Assembly (NCBI RefSeq): GCF_050948215.1
Contig: NC_135151.1
Span: 22,256,720 to 22,320,719 of the forward strand
Reading direction: 5' to 3'
DNA from: Halictus rubicundus
Lineage: Eukaryota; Arthropoda; Insecta; Hymenoptera; Halictidae
Length of the DNA: 64,000 nt
The notes beneath the pieces were generated by a model that did no database searches, was not told the origin of the DNA, and saw nothing but the letters and a program-made list of their open reading frames with translations. This document shows, in pieces, positions 23,428-34,196 of this stretch. The translations under genes were made by a program, and so were the position numbers. The stretch's first letter is position 1; each line of letters begins with the position of its first letter.

Positions 23428-24391
23428 CCGCAGTGAACTGCACGCGACACGGTGGCAAATTGCAGAGCGATATCGTCAGAACGCAAGCGCGAGTTTTATG
23501 CAACCGAAGTTTTTCTGGGTTGCGATTCAACGAAAGAAAACGATCGGTTTTCTTCAGAAGTGTCTATTGTCCTGTAAACACAGACGTTTGGAGTTGCGAT
23601 TGAACATAAGAAAACGATCGATCTTCTTCGGTGCACGCTATTGTCCTCTCGCAACCCGAGTGCTTGCTGATCGAAGGAATAATGAATGCGCCTCTATGCG
23701 AGCTCGAAGGACTGTCGTTTGACGATGGCAGTATTAGTTGCGAGTGCATAGGATGCACAACAGGTTCGTGTAATCGTTGCAGTTCACGCAGCATTGTCTT
23801 CGGAAATGAGAATTCGTTTTCCACTTTTTCAACTGTTCCTTGTGTTTTGTTCAAGTTTAGTGTGCCAAGAAGAACACAAAATTATAATTATTTGCATTAC
23901 AGCAGTTGTTTGATTTTTCTTTGTACTGTCATGTGTTTGGAAAATGCATGAATCTTTTGTAAACACGTGCACCATAAATGTAAAGAAGTTTTTGGAGTCT
24001 GATTTGAGCTATGAATTTCAGAGACGACGGATGAAACGTGGAAAAATGAAGGAAAAATTGCATCAAGATTTTTCACGAGACGACCATAACTCCAGGACGA
24101 TTAGTACGACAAAGGGATATATAAAGTATGGATTTGAATGTAACCATCGTTAACATTTTATTCGAGCAAAATAATCCTATTGTTAACAACATTTTAATGC
24201 TACGATTCTTACTGAGTACTAATTGGAAGTGTTTCATGACATTCATAGATTTGAAACGCTTCTATGAAGTTATATACTTTCTCCAAAAAATGCTCGATGA
24301 ATGTTGAGCTCAGATAATCTATAAAAAAGTTAATGTATAATGTAAAATAATGGTTACTTCACAATACTGATGAGCACAATCGGAAATCTAG
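23428..24391. other. Intergenic region between OR7 and OR6, with the OR6 promoter
   Basis: AACGCAAGCGC lies at 23480-23490, 53 nt upstream of the OR6 ATG. An imperfect direct repeat (GTTGCGATTCAACGAAAGAA and a relative with GAACATAAG) occurs at 23520-23615. No gene is supported in the rest. Confidence 0.5.
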
Positions 24392-27300
24392 TTACCAAGC
24401 AAATGTTCGGAGCAGGTTCAAGTAAATCACCGACGTCTTGACAACCTGAAAAATATCGAGTCTTAAAAAATCGTCTGTATCGTGAAATTGTTATTAACTA
24501 ACAAATTGCTAACAGTGCCGAACGTGGGTATCGACAGGTCCATTATTTTCCCAGCGGTGAATTTAGGCGGATAGAGAGCTATGGCGTTCACAAGGATGAG
24601 ATTGTAAGCATCTCTCGGTGGTAAATTATACCATTGAACGTTGTAGGAAGCTGGGCCCATTCGGCTACACTGGTGTGTGTGTCGTTTGCACGAATAGACA
24701 AATTATTAAAAAAGAATTAAAATTTTTCCCTCATTTATGGTGGGGATGTCATAGAATGACGATTTCACTATTTCGAAATTTATCTCGAAAGATGGAAATA
24801 ATCAAATTCTTGATAAATACCTGCTCAGATAGAATTTCACCTACGTAACAAAATATGAATATAATGAACGTGAAGGAGACCAGCAACATGAAGTATGTGA
24901 GTATCGAGATCATATCGCTGTTCGCCCATTCCTGAAATCAGAACGACAACAATAACGGCTATCGGCTTCAGACTATTGACATTCGTTTACCATCAAGCAA
25001 TAGTACTCGAGCATACACATATTCAACGTCGATTCCACGATCTGTGCCAAGCATACTTCGCGTAGGGCTTCGTCAACCTCTTTAGAAAATCTGGAAGATC
25101 CAAAGATGTGCCACAATATAATCCATATTATTCATATTGCAGGAAAAATGCAGCTGACATGGAACACCGTTAAAAATCTCGATAAAGGAGTAAAGATTTT
25201 TATATAAATAATTGTATATATCAGTTTCCCGGGAGGAACAAATAATCACGCCAATAAATCGTCTAGAATTCATAGAAATTATGAAGGGTTAGTTACAGTA
25301 AAGTCCTGACCTAAGCCGAACGGAGCTACACGATCTATGTCAGTTCGTCTATATCCTCCACTGGGGGCATATCCGCGAGGGTCCCAGAACATGGGCCTGC
25401 CAACGCAGTCACAAGAAAATAGAAGCCCTACACGATCTATGTCACAGCACGGGCCCAAGGATTGGGGTTAGATCGTGACTTTACTGTATGACAGAATTAA
25501 ACTGCAGATTTTTGTGCAAAATAAAAATTGTCTGCACTCGTTGCAAAATACTGGAGCTGCATATACATCTATTTAGGTATTTGTAGATTCGCGATAAGGT
25601 AGAGTGACCACGTTACCGACAAAAATCGGCGAAAAATGGTTTCACGCGCCCCAACTTTTCGTCCTTATATTACATTACGTTGTAAAAATAAGAAGAATGT
25701 GTCTATTCAGGTTTTTAGCCATTTTTTAAATAATATATATCTAAAGAAATAAATTTGTTGAGTAATTCCACATAGATGGATTTTCACAATCTCAATAATC
25801 GTAAATTAAAAATATTAGAACCCATCATTTTGACGGCTCCCGTAAACCTAGTGTTAAGGATGCCTTTCTTCCTTTAATACTAATTTGAACAGGATGAAAG
25901 TACTACATCGGTAATCTTAAGAGCCATGACTCCGTAGATTGGCGATAAGGTAGAGTGACCACGTTACCGACAAAAATCGGCGAAAAATGGTTTCACGCGC
26001 CTCAACTTTTCGTCCTTGTATGAGAATATTTTTCGTTGGGAAAGGGCTCATTCGAAAGAGGAAGGTTCAATCTAGCTCGTGCTGGTCATGAGCTGACGAG
26101 ATTATGCGGATATTTGGTAATATAAGCGTTAGAAGTAGGCCAAAAATTTAGCCAGGACTCCGTAGATTCGCGATAAGGTAGAGCGACCACGTTACCGACA
26201 AAAATCGGCGAAAAATGGTTTCACGCGCCCCAACTTTTCGTCCTTATATTACATTACGTTGTAAAAATAAGAAGAATGTGTCTATTCAGGTTTTTAGCCA
26301 TTTTTTAAATAATATATATCTAAAGAAATAAATTTGTTGAGTAATTCCACATAGATGGATTTTCACAATCTCAATAATCGTAAATTAAAAATATTAGAAC
26401 CCATCATTTTGACGGCTCCCGTAAACCTAGTGTTAAGGATGCCTTTCTTCCTTTAATACTAATTTGAACAGGATGAAAGTACTACATCGGTAATCTTAAG
26501 AGCCATGACTCCGTAGATTGGCGATAAGGTAGAGTGACCACGTTACCGACAAAAATCGGCGAAAAATGGTTTCACGCGCCTCAACTTTTCGTCCTTGTAT
26601 GAGAATATTTTTCGTTGGGAAAGGGCTCATTCGAAAGAGGAAGGTTCAATCTAGCTCGTGCTGGTCATGAGCTGACGAGATTATGCGGATATTTGGTAAT
26701 ATAAGCGTTAGAAGTAGGCCAAAAATTTAGCCAGGACTCCGTAGATTCGCGATAAGGTAGAGCGACCACGTTACCGACAAAAATAGGCGAAAAATGGTTT
26801 CACGTGCCACAACTTTTCGTCCTTATTTGAGAATATTTTTCGCTGGGAAAGGGCTCATTCGAAAGAGGAAGGTTCAATCTAGCTCGTGCTGATCATGAGC
26901 TGACGAGATTATGCGGATATTTGGTAACATAAGCGTTAGAAGTAGGCCAAAAATTGACGATGCTCATGCCGTGGAATCCAAGCATTTTTATGCCATTGTA
27001 TGAGTTTTCTGGATGAAACCATGATTCTCTGCGAAATAAAGCCAAAAACTTGTGGCACGTTTCTGGCGTCAAAATTCATAATAAATAATAAACTTGATCT
27101 ACTCATTTTCAAAGGCGTAAAATCCGCAGTCTAGACATAATGATAATTACCTGACTACTTTGGCGTGGTCACGAACAATGATGCTGATTCGGTCGTGAAA
27201 AGTACTTTTCGTTTCGTTCTCGTCGACCAGTTCGTCCAACCGAGCTATCTGTATCTGGATTTGCCCGCAGATGTGCGTGGCGAAAATGGCCGCCAGACTG

Positions 27301-27962
27301 TAGCCGGCCGACGTGATGGTGTATTGAACAAGAGCGGAAACACAATGAACGAAGAACACGATCTCGTATGTGGGACTGGATTGGATGTCGAGGAAGTTGA
27401 AGCACGGGTAGGCGATCGGCCGCATGGTGACGTTCGCGTTGGATCGGCCTTTCGACAAGAACTGCATCACCGTGTGGTAGGACATGCCGCCCGAATAAAG
27501 AAAAGCCACGCACACGGTGATCAGGAATCGGCTGATCGACACTTGCTTCAGCATGATGGCCCTATGATACGGATCTCCCACCATCTTCCAGTCCTTCTCC
27601 ACGTGCTTGATGCATCGTCTTAAAATATTCCCCTTCGAGCCGAGGATGAAGTATTTGATCGTTGAGGACGTGCAGAAGCTGACCGGGCCGAGCAGCTTCA
27701 CTATATTCTTCAAGTCCTCCTCCACGAAGAACATGTTATAAGCGGACGGCAAGATGACGAACAGAAGACAAGAGAAACAAGTGAATCGCATCAAAATGGA
27801 AAACACTTTCTCCAGTTTGGTCACGCGTTGATAAACCGAGGACCACACGCCGAGCGCTTTCAATAGCCAGCGGCACATCTCCAAACTGTAATTCAAATCG
27901 TCCTCGTGATTCTCGTTGCAGCTCTCGACCCCGCTGCATGATCGAGCACGCATGCTGACCAT
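24392..27962 (-). CDS. OR7: odorant receptor (7tm_6), 5 exons, 410 aa
   Basis: Exons: 27962-27151, 25090-24991, 24931-24821, 24669-24514, 24445-24392. The start is MVSMRARSC (a second ATG is at 27953). Exon 1 holds LKALGVWSSVYQR, TM1-TM4 and IFATHICGQIQIQ near its end; exon 2 FSKEVDEALREVCLAQIVES with TM5; exon 3 EWANSDMISILTYF and IFCYVGEILSEQ; exon 4 CSRMGPASYNVQWYNLPPRD; tail VVKTSVIYLNLLRTFAW. The exon 4 donor reads ACT|GTTAGC, a poor match, but the exon length (156 nt) and phase agree with all paralogs. Intron 1 (2 kb) is largely one hAT MITE filled with a 579 bp tandem array. Closest to OR8. Confidence 0.9.
25297..25486. mobile_element. TA-flanked MITE (CAGTAAAGTC..ATCTAAG family)
   Basis: The ends CAGTAAAGTCCTGACCTAAG and an inverted TTAGATCGTGACTTTACTG are flanked by TA. 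It carries CTACACGATCTATGTCA twice internally. It lies directly beside the hAT MITE at 25498. Relatives: 30549-30865 and 44266-44631. Confidence 0.75.
25498..27133. mobile_element. hAT-like MITE expanded by an internal tandem array
   Basis: The left end TAAACTGCAGATTTTTGTGC and right end GCGTAAAATCCGCAGTCTA are those of the hAT family, and the flanking octamers GACAGAAT and GACATAAT differ at one base. So the whole 1.6 kb interval appears to be one insertion (family members are about 200 bp), whose middle is the 579 bp array at 25583-26953. Confidence 0.7.
25583..26953. repeat. Higher-order tandem repeat, 579 bp unit
   Basis: Units start at 25583, 26162 and 26741 (the last partial) at exactly 579 bp spacing. 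Each unit is a 351 bp part plus a 228 bp part, both beginning GTAGATT(C/G)GCGATAAGG; the 351 bp part carries extra sequence ending in a TTAA-element-like tip. The 228 bp part recurs at 48829-49300 in OR12. Confidence 0.93.
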
Positions 27963-29080
27963 CCCGGTGCACGTTCACGACTGGTTGCAGTTGCGGTTGA
28001 AATCTGCCGCGCATCGTTATCGGAACGCAAGCGCATGTTTCATGCATCCGGTGATCGCTTATGGACGCGTGCGACCGCAATCGCCCTAAGGGAGACGACC
28101 GACTTTTTTTGCGAATTGCACGGACATCCTACAAGCCTAATCGCGAAGGGGAAGAGCACAGTTGTGGGAATACTGACGTTTTTTCGTTCGGAACCCTCGT
28201 GTATACGAAAGAATATCATGATTCAACACAGAAATACCTAACGCGTTCACTGTCTGGACTCAGACCTTTAGCGTCCCGCGGAACACTAAAACGCTCAGTT
28301 TAGATTGCGGAATTTTTGCTATTGTAAATTGTTTGCCATTGTACCCCTTCTCGTTGATTAATACGGTTTTATTTATTACGTCAATTTTGTTTCGTACCTG
28401 TTTTTGGTACATTTTTATTCCATATTGCTTGCAACTTTGAATCATAATGCGCGAAACAGTGAACGTGTTAAACTGTGATGATTGTTTACCGAGCAGGGTT
28501 CACCAAGTAGGTTCTTATGTTGTAAATAATAGGGTGAGTTTGCAATTTCTTGTTTGTTTAATACGTTTGTTGTCAGTGTCACACTTGTACTATTAAAACA
28601 GATTTTATAAATTGTGATACGTTTCATTATATTTTTACGTAGCAAACAAAGCTCAAGCTTGTGAAAATTATACACGGTACTAGAAGAAAATATAAATGAT
28701 CTATACAGGCGGGGTAATTAGTACAGCTTCCATAGTTTGTATTAATTCACGGCTCAGTGGATTTTAAAAAATTATGTACGTACTTAAAGATAATATTGAA
28801 AATAATAGAGAATACGGAAGACAATGAACAGGAATATTGATGATATTTTATTGAAACAAACTGACTTTGTTTTCAACGATATTTTTGTACTACAGTTCTT
28901 ACTGAATACTGTAACCTGGAAGTGTTTCTTGTCATTATCGAGATGATTCAAAACAAGTGTCAAGACAGATACCTTCGCCTAAGTATGTTCTATGAACGCG
29001 GAGCTCAGAAGATCTATAAAAAATTAGACTGTAACGAAGAATAATGTTTGATTAACAATACTGGTCAAGTCGAAGGCTAG
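27963..29080. other. Intergenic region between OR8 and OR7, with the OR7 promoter
   Basis: AACGCAAGCGC lies at 28024-28034, 62 nt upstream of the OR7 ATG. The remainder is AT-rich with only short, unconserved ORFs. Confidence 0.5.
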
Positions 29081-32000
29081 TTACCAAGTTGCAAATGTCC
29101 GTAACAAATTCAAGTAAATTACTGAGGTTTTCACAACCTGGAAAAGGTTTAATCGTAAGGTACGTTCTCCCAGATTATAATTTTGATTTGTTACGAGTAG
29201 ACTGCGGATCTTTGGGAAAAATAAAAATTTTGATTTGCAACAGACCGGAGTGAAATGGAATTTTATTTTCTTTCTTAATATGCTTACTAGATTGAAAATG
29301 ATGTAACAGTATTTTAACCCTTTGCACTCGGCGCTATTTTCATTCTAAAACTAAATATTTTTTCCGTTTTACAATATTTGCATTTTATTCATAACAAACT
29401 GATCCGATTTCTACATATAATATTTAAATGTTTAGTAATCTATCAAATAGAAATTTTGTAATGTAACAAATATTTTGTAATATTTTTTGTAATTTCTTTG
29501 AAATAATGCCACAACAATTTCTAGTGGTGCTTCAGAGTCACCACTCGAGTGCTCTAAGGGTTAAAATTTTTCTAATGTTTTTACTGTTTTAAAATACGTC
29601 TACCAATTTTTGTCATAAACGCATAAAATCCGCAGTCTAGTTATGAGATACCTACAGTGCCGAACATGCTCAGAGACAGATCGATTATTTTTCCAGCCGT
29701 GAGTTTTGGCGGATACAGAGCTATAGCGTTCAGGAGGATAAGATTGTATGCTTTTCTAGGTGGTAAATTGTACCACTGAATCTCGTAGACTGCTGGACCC
29801 ATTCGGCTGCACTGATATGACGATTCAATGAGGGGACGGTTTATAAAAGTAAGAAATTTAGTGGCATTTTGCAGAATGTAGGCACTACATGGTAGGCACT
29901 AATGATTTTTGTCGATATTTATTATTTCATTGCCAATAGTGTATGGACAAATAAAATATTTGAAATAATTTCCTTACGAATAATTCCGTATTGCAAAAGT
30001 GACTGATATGTGTCACCTAATGAAAATTACGGGACTGAATTTACTCACAGTTTACGCGATATTTATTATAGCATCTGCATAAAGGAACAATTTTATTCAA
30101 TCGTTCCTCGGGAAATCATGACGTCACATAGAATACAAAATCAGAAATCGGATATTTTAAGAAGCGTTTCACCACTTGGTACTGCATACATTCGCCAAAG
30201 GACAAAAGGAAATAAAATTGATTGATAAATACCTGTTCGGATAGAATTTCTCCTATGTAACAAAATATGAATATATTGAAAGTGAAGGAGACCAACAACA
30301 TCAGGTACGTGAGTATTGCGATCGTGTCGCTTTTCGCCCACTCCTGAAAGACAGGATGACACCAGTAAAAGCTAACAACGTGAAAATCGTTCCGACAGAA
30401 AATCCTTTACCATCAGGCAATAGTACTCGAGCAGGCACATTATCAGCGTCGATTCTATGACCTCGGTGAAGCATACCTCTCGCAGAGCTTCTTCAACGTC
30501 TTTGGAAAACCTAGAATGCACATAGTATACCTTTTAACTTCAGCATTACAGTACAGTCTCGATCTAAAACCAATCGGGTCCGTGCTGTGACATAGATCGT
30601 GCAGAAAAGGACACTACATACCGCCATTTAAACCATTTATATAGCTCAAATTACATCGTGTTTAGTGTCAATTTAATCAGAAAAATGCCACGAATAAGTT
30701 GGCGAAAGTCCCATAAAAGAATAATGAAAAATAAAGAAGTTTTGCAATTGGATTAGCGCTGGTTCACACCGATATACCCCCGTATGTCCCCCCTCCCCAG
30801 TGGAGGGGATAGGCGAACTGACTAAGATCGTGTAGCTCTGTGCTGCTTAGATCGAGACTTTACTGTATTTCCATAAGTTGTTTCTTTTTTGTACCCATTT
30901 CTTTAAAAAGCTACATACCTTTGACGGTTTGAAAAGTAATAGGAATTCAACCATTTTTTATGTATAAAATTATCTTTTCTTTAAAAAATTAATGTTTATA
31001 CTCTATTATACGATGTTTCAGTAGTATGTGCCTAAAATTTGAACTAAATATCTTAACCTAGAAGGATGTGACAATCATTTTTCAAAAGCCTGTTTTGCAA
31101 AATATTGTTGATGGAAACATATACGTCTCCGTGGGGTTTTATCTAATACACAATTTTTTAATTTCACATCAAACTAAATTTTTACTTACTTGAAATCAAT
31201 TTTTATTTATTTCTTATGCTTGCATATTAAGGAAAAAATCCGATGGTCAAGTACCAGATACAGGCCGGTCTTATGAATTTTACTATGAACAAAATTTGTT
31301 CAAAATATTATTTAAAGTGGGGTTTTATCTAACACACAATTTTTTACTTTCACATCAAACTAAATTTTTACTTATTTCAAAAATTTTACTGCAAGTTCGA
31401 AGTTGGTCCGGTACTCTTTCAGATAATTCTGGCACTGATTTTGGAAACTTTTGAAAGCGTTTATGTTATACCACTATGCAATGCTACATTTGCAGAGCTA
31501 TAAATGCAGCAATACTTACAGACTGCGAATTCGAAAAATCTTTTTCATTTTATCATTACCATATCAAAGGTGTGTAGCCCCTTAACCGCGAATGCTTTTG
31601 ACGAATTCATAGCATAAATAAATCCATAAATAGATCAATTTAAGTCTTTATTGTTCAGCAATTTTACATATTTTTTCAATTCACTTCTTTCAAGCGAAGT
31701 CTTCTTCTTAGACTTGAACAACAAATAACAATGTCAATCGATTGCTGAAAAACTAGAATTTTCATAAAACGTTCACAACTCTAGGACCCAACCGCCGCTG
31801 TCAGACGGTTAACACATTCGCGACCGATGACGTGAATTCACGTCATTTCAAATTCTATTCCCGATTGCCGCTGAATTTTTGTTTCTGAATGCGGCAACCT
31901 TAGGCGCACCAATGGGATTGGATTTAAATTTAAATTATTAATTAATCCTTGCTTTAGCGATACAAGTTTGACCAGCTTCAGGATTTCATTACTTTCGCCG

Positions 32001-32930
32001 GTACTCACTATTAGAAACGCAAAAACTTTGCCGGTCGCGAATGTGTTAATAAAAAAAAATATGTTAACACCTTCCCATCTGACTGCGAACACCACAATAA
32101 AATTACCTGAGTACCTCGGCATGGTCTCGAACGATGCTCCCGATGCGCTCGGGAAAGTTATGTTTCTCGTCGTGGTCGCCGATCAGATCGTGCAACCGTG
32201 TGATCTGTATCTGAATCTGTCCGCAGATATGTGTCACGAAAATCGCCGTCAAGCTGTAGCCGGCCGAGGTGATGGTGTATTGAACAAGAGCAGAGACACA
32301 GTGAAGAAAGAATACGATCTCGTAGGTGGGACTGGACTGGGTGTCGAGAAAGTCGAAGCAAGGATAAGTGATCGGCCTCAGTGTGACGTTCGCCTCGGTT
32401 TTGTCTTTCGACAAGAACTGCATCACCGTGTGATAGGACATACCTCCTGTGTAAAGGAACGCCACGCACACTGTGATCAGGGACCTACTAATCGACGCTT
32501 GTTTCAGCATGATGGCACGGTGATAAGGGTCGCTCACAATTTTCCAATCCCTCTCCACGCGCTTCATGCACCGTCCGAAGATGTTGCCCTTCACGCCGAG
32601 GATGCAGTATTTAATCGTGGAGAACGTGCAGAACCCGACCGGGCCGAACAGCTTCACTATGTTCTGCACGTCCTCCTCCATGAAGAACATGTTGTAGGCC
32701 GACGGCAGTATCACGAAGAGCAGGCAAGAGAAGCAAGTCAGCTGTAAGAACAACGACACGATCCTCTCCGCTTTGCTCGCGCGGTTAGAAACCAAGGTCC
32801 ACACGCCGAGCGGCTTCAACAACCACCGACACATCTCCAACGTGTAATTCAAGTCGCTCCCGTGGTGCGCGTTGCCGTTTTTCACTTGGCGGCATGATCG
32901 ATCACGCATGGTCACCAGCAAGGTGCGCAT
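29081..32930 (-). CDS. OR8: odorant receptor (7tm_6), 5 exons, 415 aa
   Basis: Exons: 32930-32107, 30510-30411, 30343-30233, 29811-29656, 29137-29081. I use the ATG of MRTLLVTMRDRSC; the second ATG (32909) aligns with the MRARSC start of OR7 and could be the true one, giving 408 aa. The frame is open above both, but the promoter palindrome lies at 32976-32986, so a longer protein is unlikely. Exon 1: LKPLGVWTLVSNR, TM1-TM4, IFVTHICGQIQIQ. Exon 3: IFIFCYIGEILSEQ. Exon 4: CSRMGPAVYEIQWYNLPPRK. Tail VVKTSVIYLNLLRTFATW. The donor of exon 4 is GTAGGT. Introns carry several MITEs (29198, 30549, 31809). Confidence 0.9.
29198..29639. mobile_element. hAT-like MITE with a nested TTAA MITE
   Basis: The ends are TAGACTGCGGATCTTTGGG and GCATAAAATCCGCAGTCTA; the flanking octamers GTTACGAG and GTTATGAG differ at one base. 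A second element (29314-29564) is inserted inside it. It sits in OR8 intron 4, 16 bp from exon 4. Confidence 0.85.
29314..29564. mobile_element. TTAA-flanked MITE (TTAACCCTTTGCACTCG family)
   Basis: TTAACCCTTTGCACTCG at the left is mirrored by CGAGTGCTCTAAGGGTTAA at the right. It is nested within the hAT MITE 29198-29639, so it is the younger insertion. Relatives: 35406-35654 and about 15300-15470. Confidence 0.85.
30549..30865. mobile_element. TA-flanked MITE (CAGTAC/AAGTCTCGATCTAA family)
   Basis: The left end CAGTACAGTCTCGATCTAA is mirrored by TTAGATCGAGACTTTACTG, with TA on both sides. It lies in OR8 intron 1, 40 bp from exon 2. The interior (GGTCCGTGCTGTGACATAG) is shared with 44266-44631. 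Confidence 0.8.
31132..31385. repeat. Direct repeat pair, about 70 bp each
   Basis: A segment starting GTGGGGTTTTATCTAA at about 31132 recurs at about 31317 with few changes (both include CACATCAAACTAAATTTTTA). It is in OR8 intron 1. Confidence 0.75.
31809..32048. mobile_element. TTAA-flanked MITE (TTAACACATTCGCGACCG family)
   Basis: The ends TTAACACATTCGCGACCG and CGGTCGCGAATGTGTTAA are exact inverted repeats. It contains a perfect 20 bp palindrome (31827-31846) centred on GAATTC with TGACGT half-sites. It lies 58 bp from OR8 exon 1. Confidence 0.85.
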
Positions 32931-34196
32931 CCTCGACTGGACTACTATTGAAACCTGTCGCGCAGGAAGTCGCAGAACGCAAGCGCGAATTCGATGCCGT
33001 TCGGCGATTACTATGACCGACTGTAATCGGGAAGAGGGAAAGTATCGACGTTTTTTTTTTAACGATTGTTTACCCGTCTGGCGAATTGAAAAGGGGAGAC
33101 TAGAACTGCAGAGCTGCGTTTCAATTTTTTCACTCGCGAACATTGTGTCAGTCGTGTGCAGTCGAAACAGGAGCCGCATGAGCGACGTATTGTTAGTTTA
33201 TCGAACACGTGTCTGGATATCGTGCCTGGAAAAACCAATTGTTTGTCGGCCTCGTATTTTCGTTTCATAGCGCGATGGTAATTCTGTGAGATTTTCATAG
33301 TTTTAACATCTTTTATCATTTTTGTTAACTGACTCTCGTATTTCGTATTTGAATAATAATCCAAAGTTTACAATAACTATCTGGCGGAATGTGTCCTGGA
33401 AAAATGTAAATACGATGGCAATTTTATTATTTCTTATATTACTGAATCAAATGCTAAGCTCGTTACTGTGCCATTTTGCCGCGGCAGACACCATTTGTAA
33501 GTCACTCGATGTTTGTATTGCAATTAATTTAATTTGGCTGATTGTCAACTGCTAGAAATATACAGTAAGAAGCAAAACTGATTACACACTATTTGAACCG
33601 AGTTATGAACGATTGAAAGCGCGATTTTATGTCGAAAATCGTGAACAATGGCAATTTTTCCACTTTTAATCGTTTATAACCCGTAAACGAAGTAACAAAT
33701 ATCGGTGAAATTTTCAGCATGGATATAATTTAGCGAATCAAACACATTCTTTAAATTTTCAATACAGGCTCAGATAAAAAAAGCTGAAAAAACGAACTTT
33801 TGCTATTTCTTTCACGATTCCGAACAATTCAAATTTTTGTCAAAAATTTCTTACATCTCGTCTAATAAACTAATCCTTCCAACTTCTCAAAAACACTGAA
33901 GTTATTTGGACTGATTTGAAAAAAGTTATGCTGTTTCAAATAGTGTGTAATCAGTTTTGCTCCTTACTAATTTATGGTTGACAAATGAAAAATCTGTGAT
34001 ATGAACGGTGGTCACGAAAGTTTCCAAACAGTGGCAGATTTGCTTCTGGAATAAATTTTCACTTTAGCAAGAATGTACAAAATATAGCACTTTAATCTTC
34101 TCTTTAATCTTCGATATTGATATTTCGAGTAAAATTCACTGGTTCGAACAGATCCTCAAAATATGTTTATTTCAGATTATATGGATAGTACATTGT
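32931..34196. other. Intergenic region between OR9 and OR8, with the OR8 promoter
   Basis: AACGCAAGCGC lies at 32976-32986, 46 nt from the chosen OR8 ATG. A MITE fills 33563-33968. The open minus-strand stretch running above OR8 to 33179 looks like leader sequence. Confidence 0.5.
33563..33968. mobile_element. TA-flanked MITE with about 35 bp inverted repeats
   Basis: The left terminus CAGTAAGAAGCAAAACTGAT continues into TACACACTATTTGAA, all mirrored at the right end (TTCAAATAGTGTGTAATCAG then TTTTGCTCCTTACTA). TA precedes the left end. It is probably mariner-derived. Confidence 0.85.

Noticed and set aside
25583..26953. CRISPR-like or coding interpretation of the regular repeats
   Set aside because: The unit is a 579 bp tandem duplication in a eukaryotic intron; there are no short repeats with unique spacers and no associated genes.
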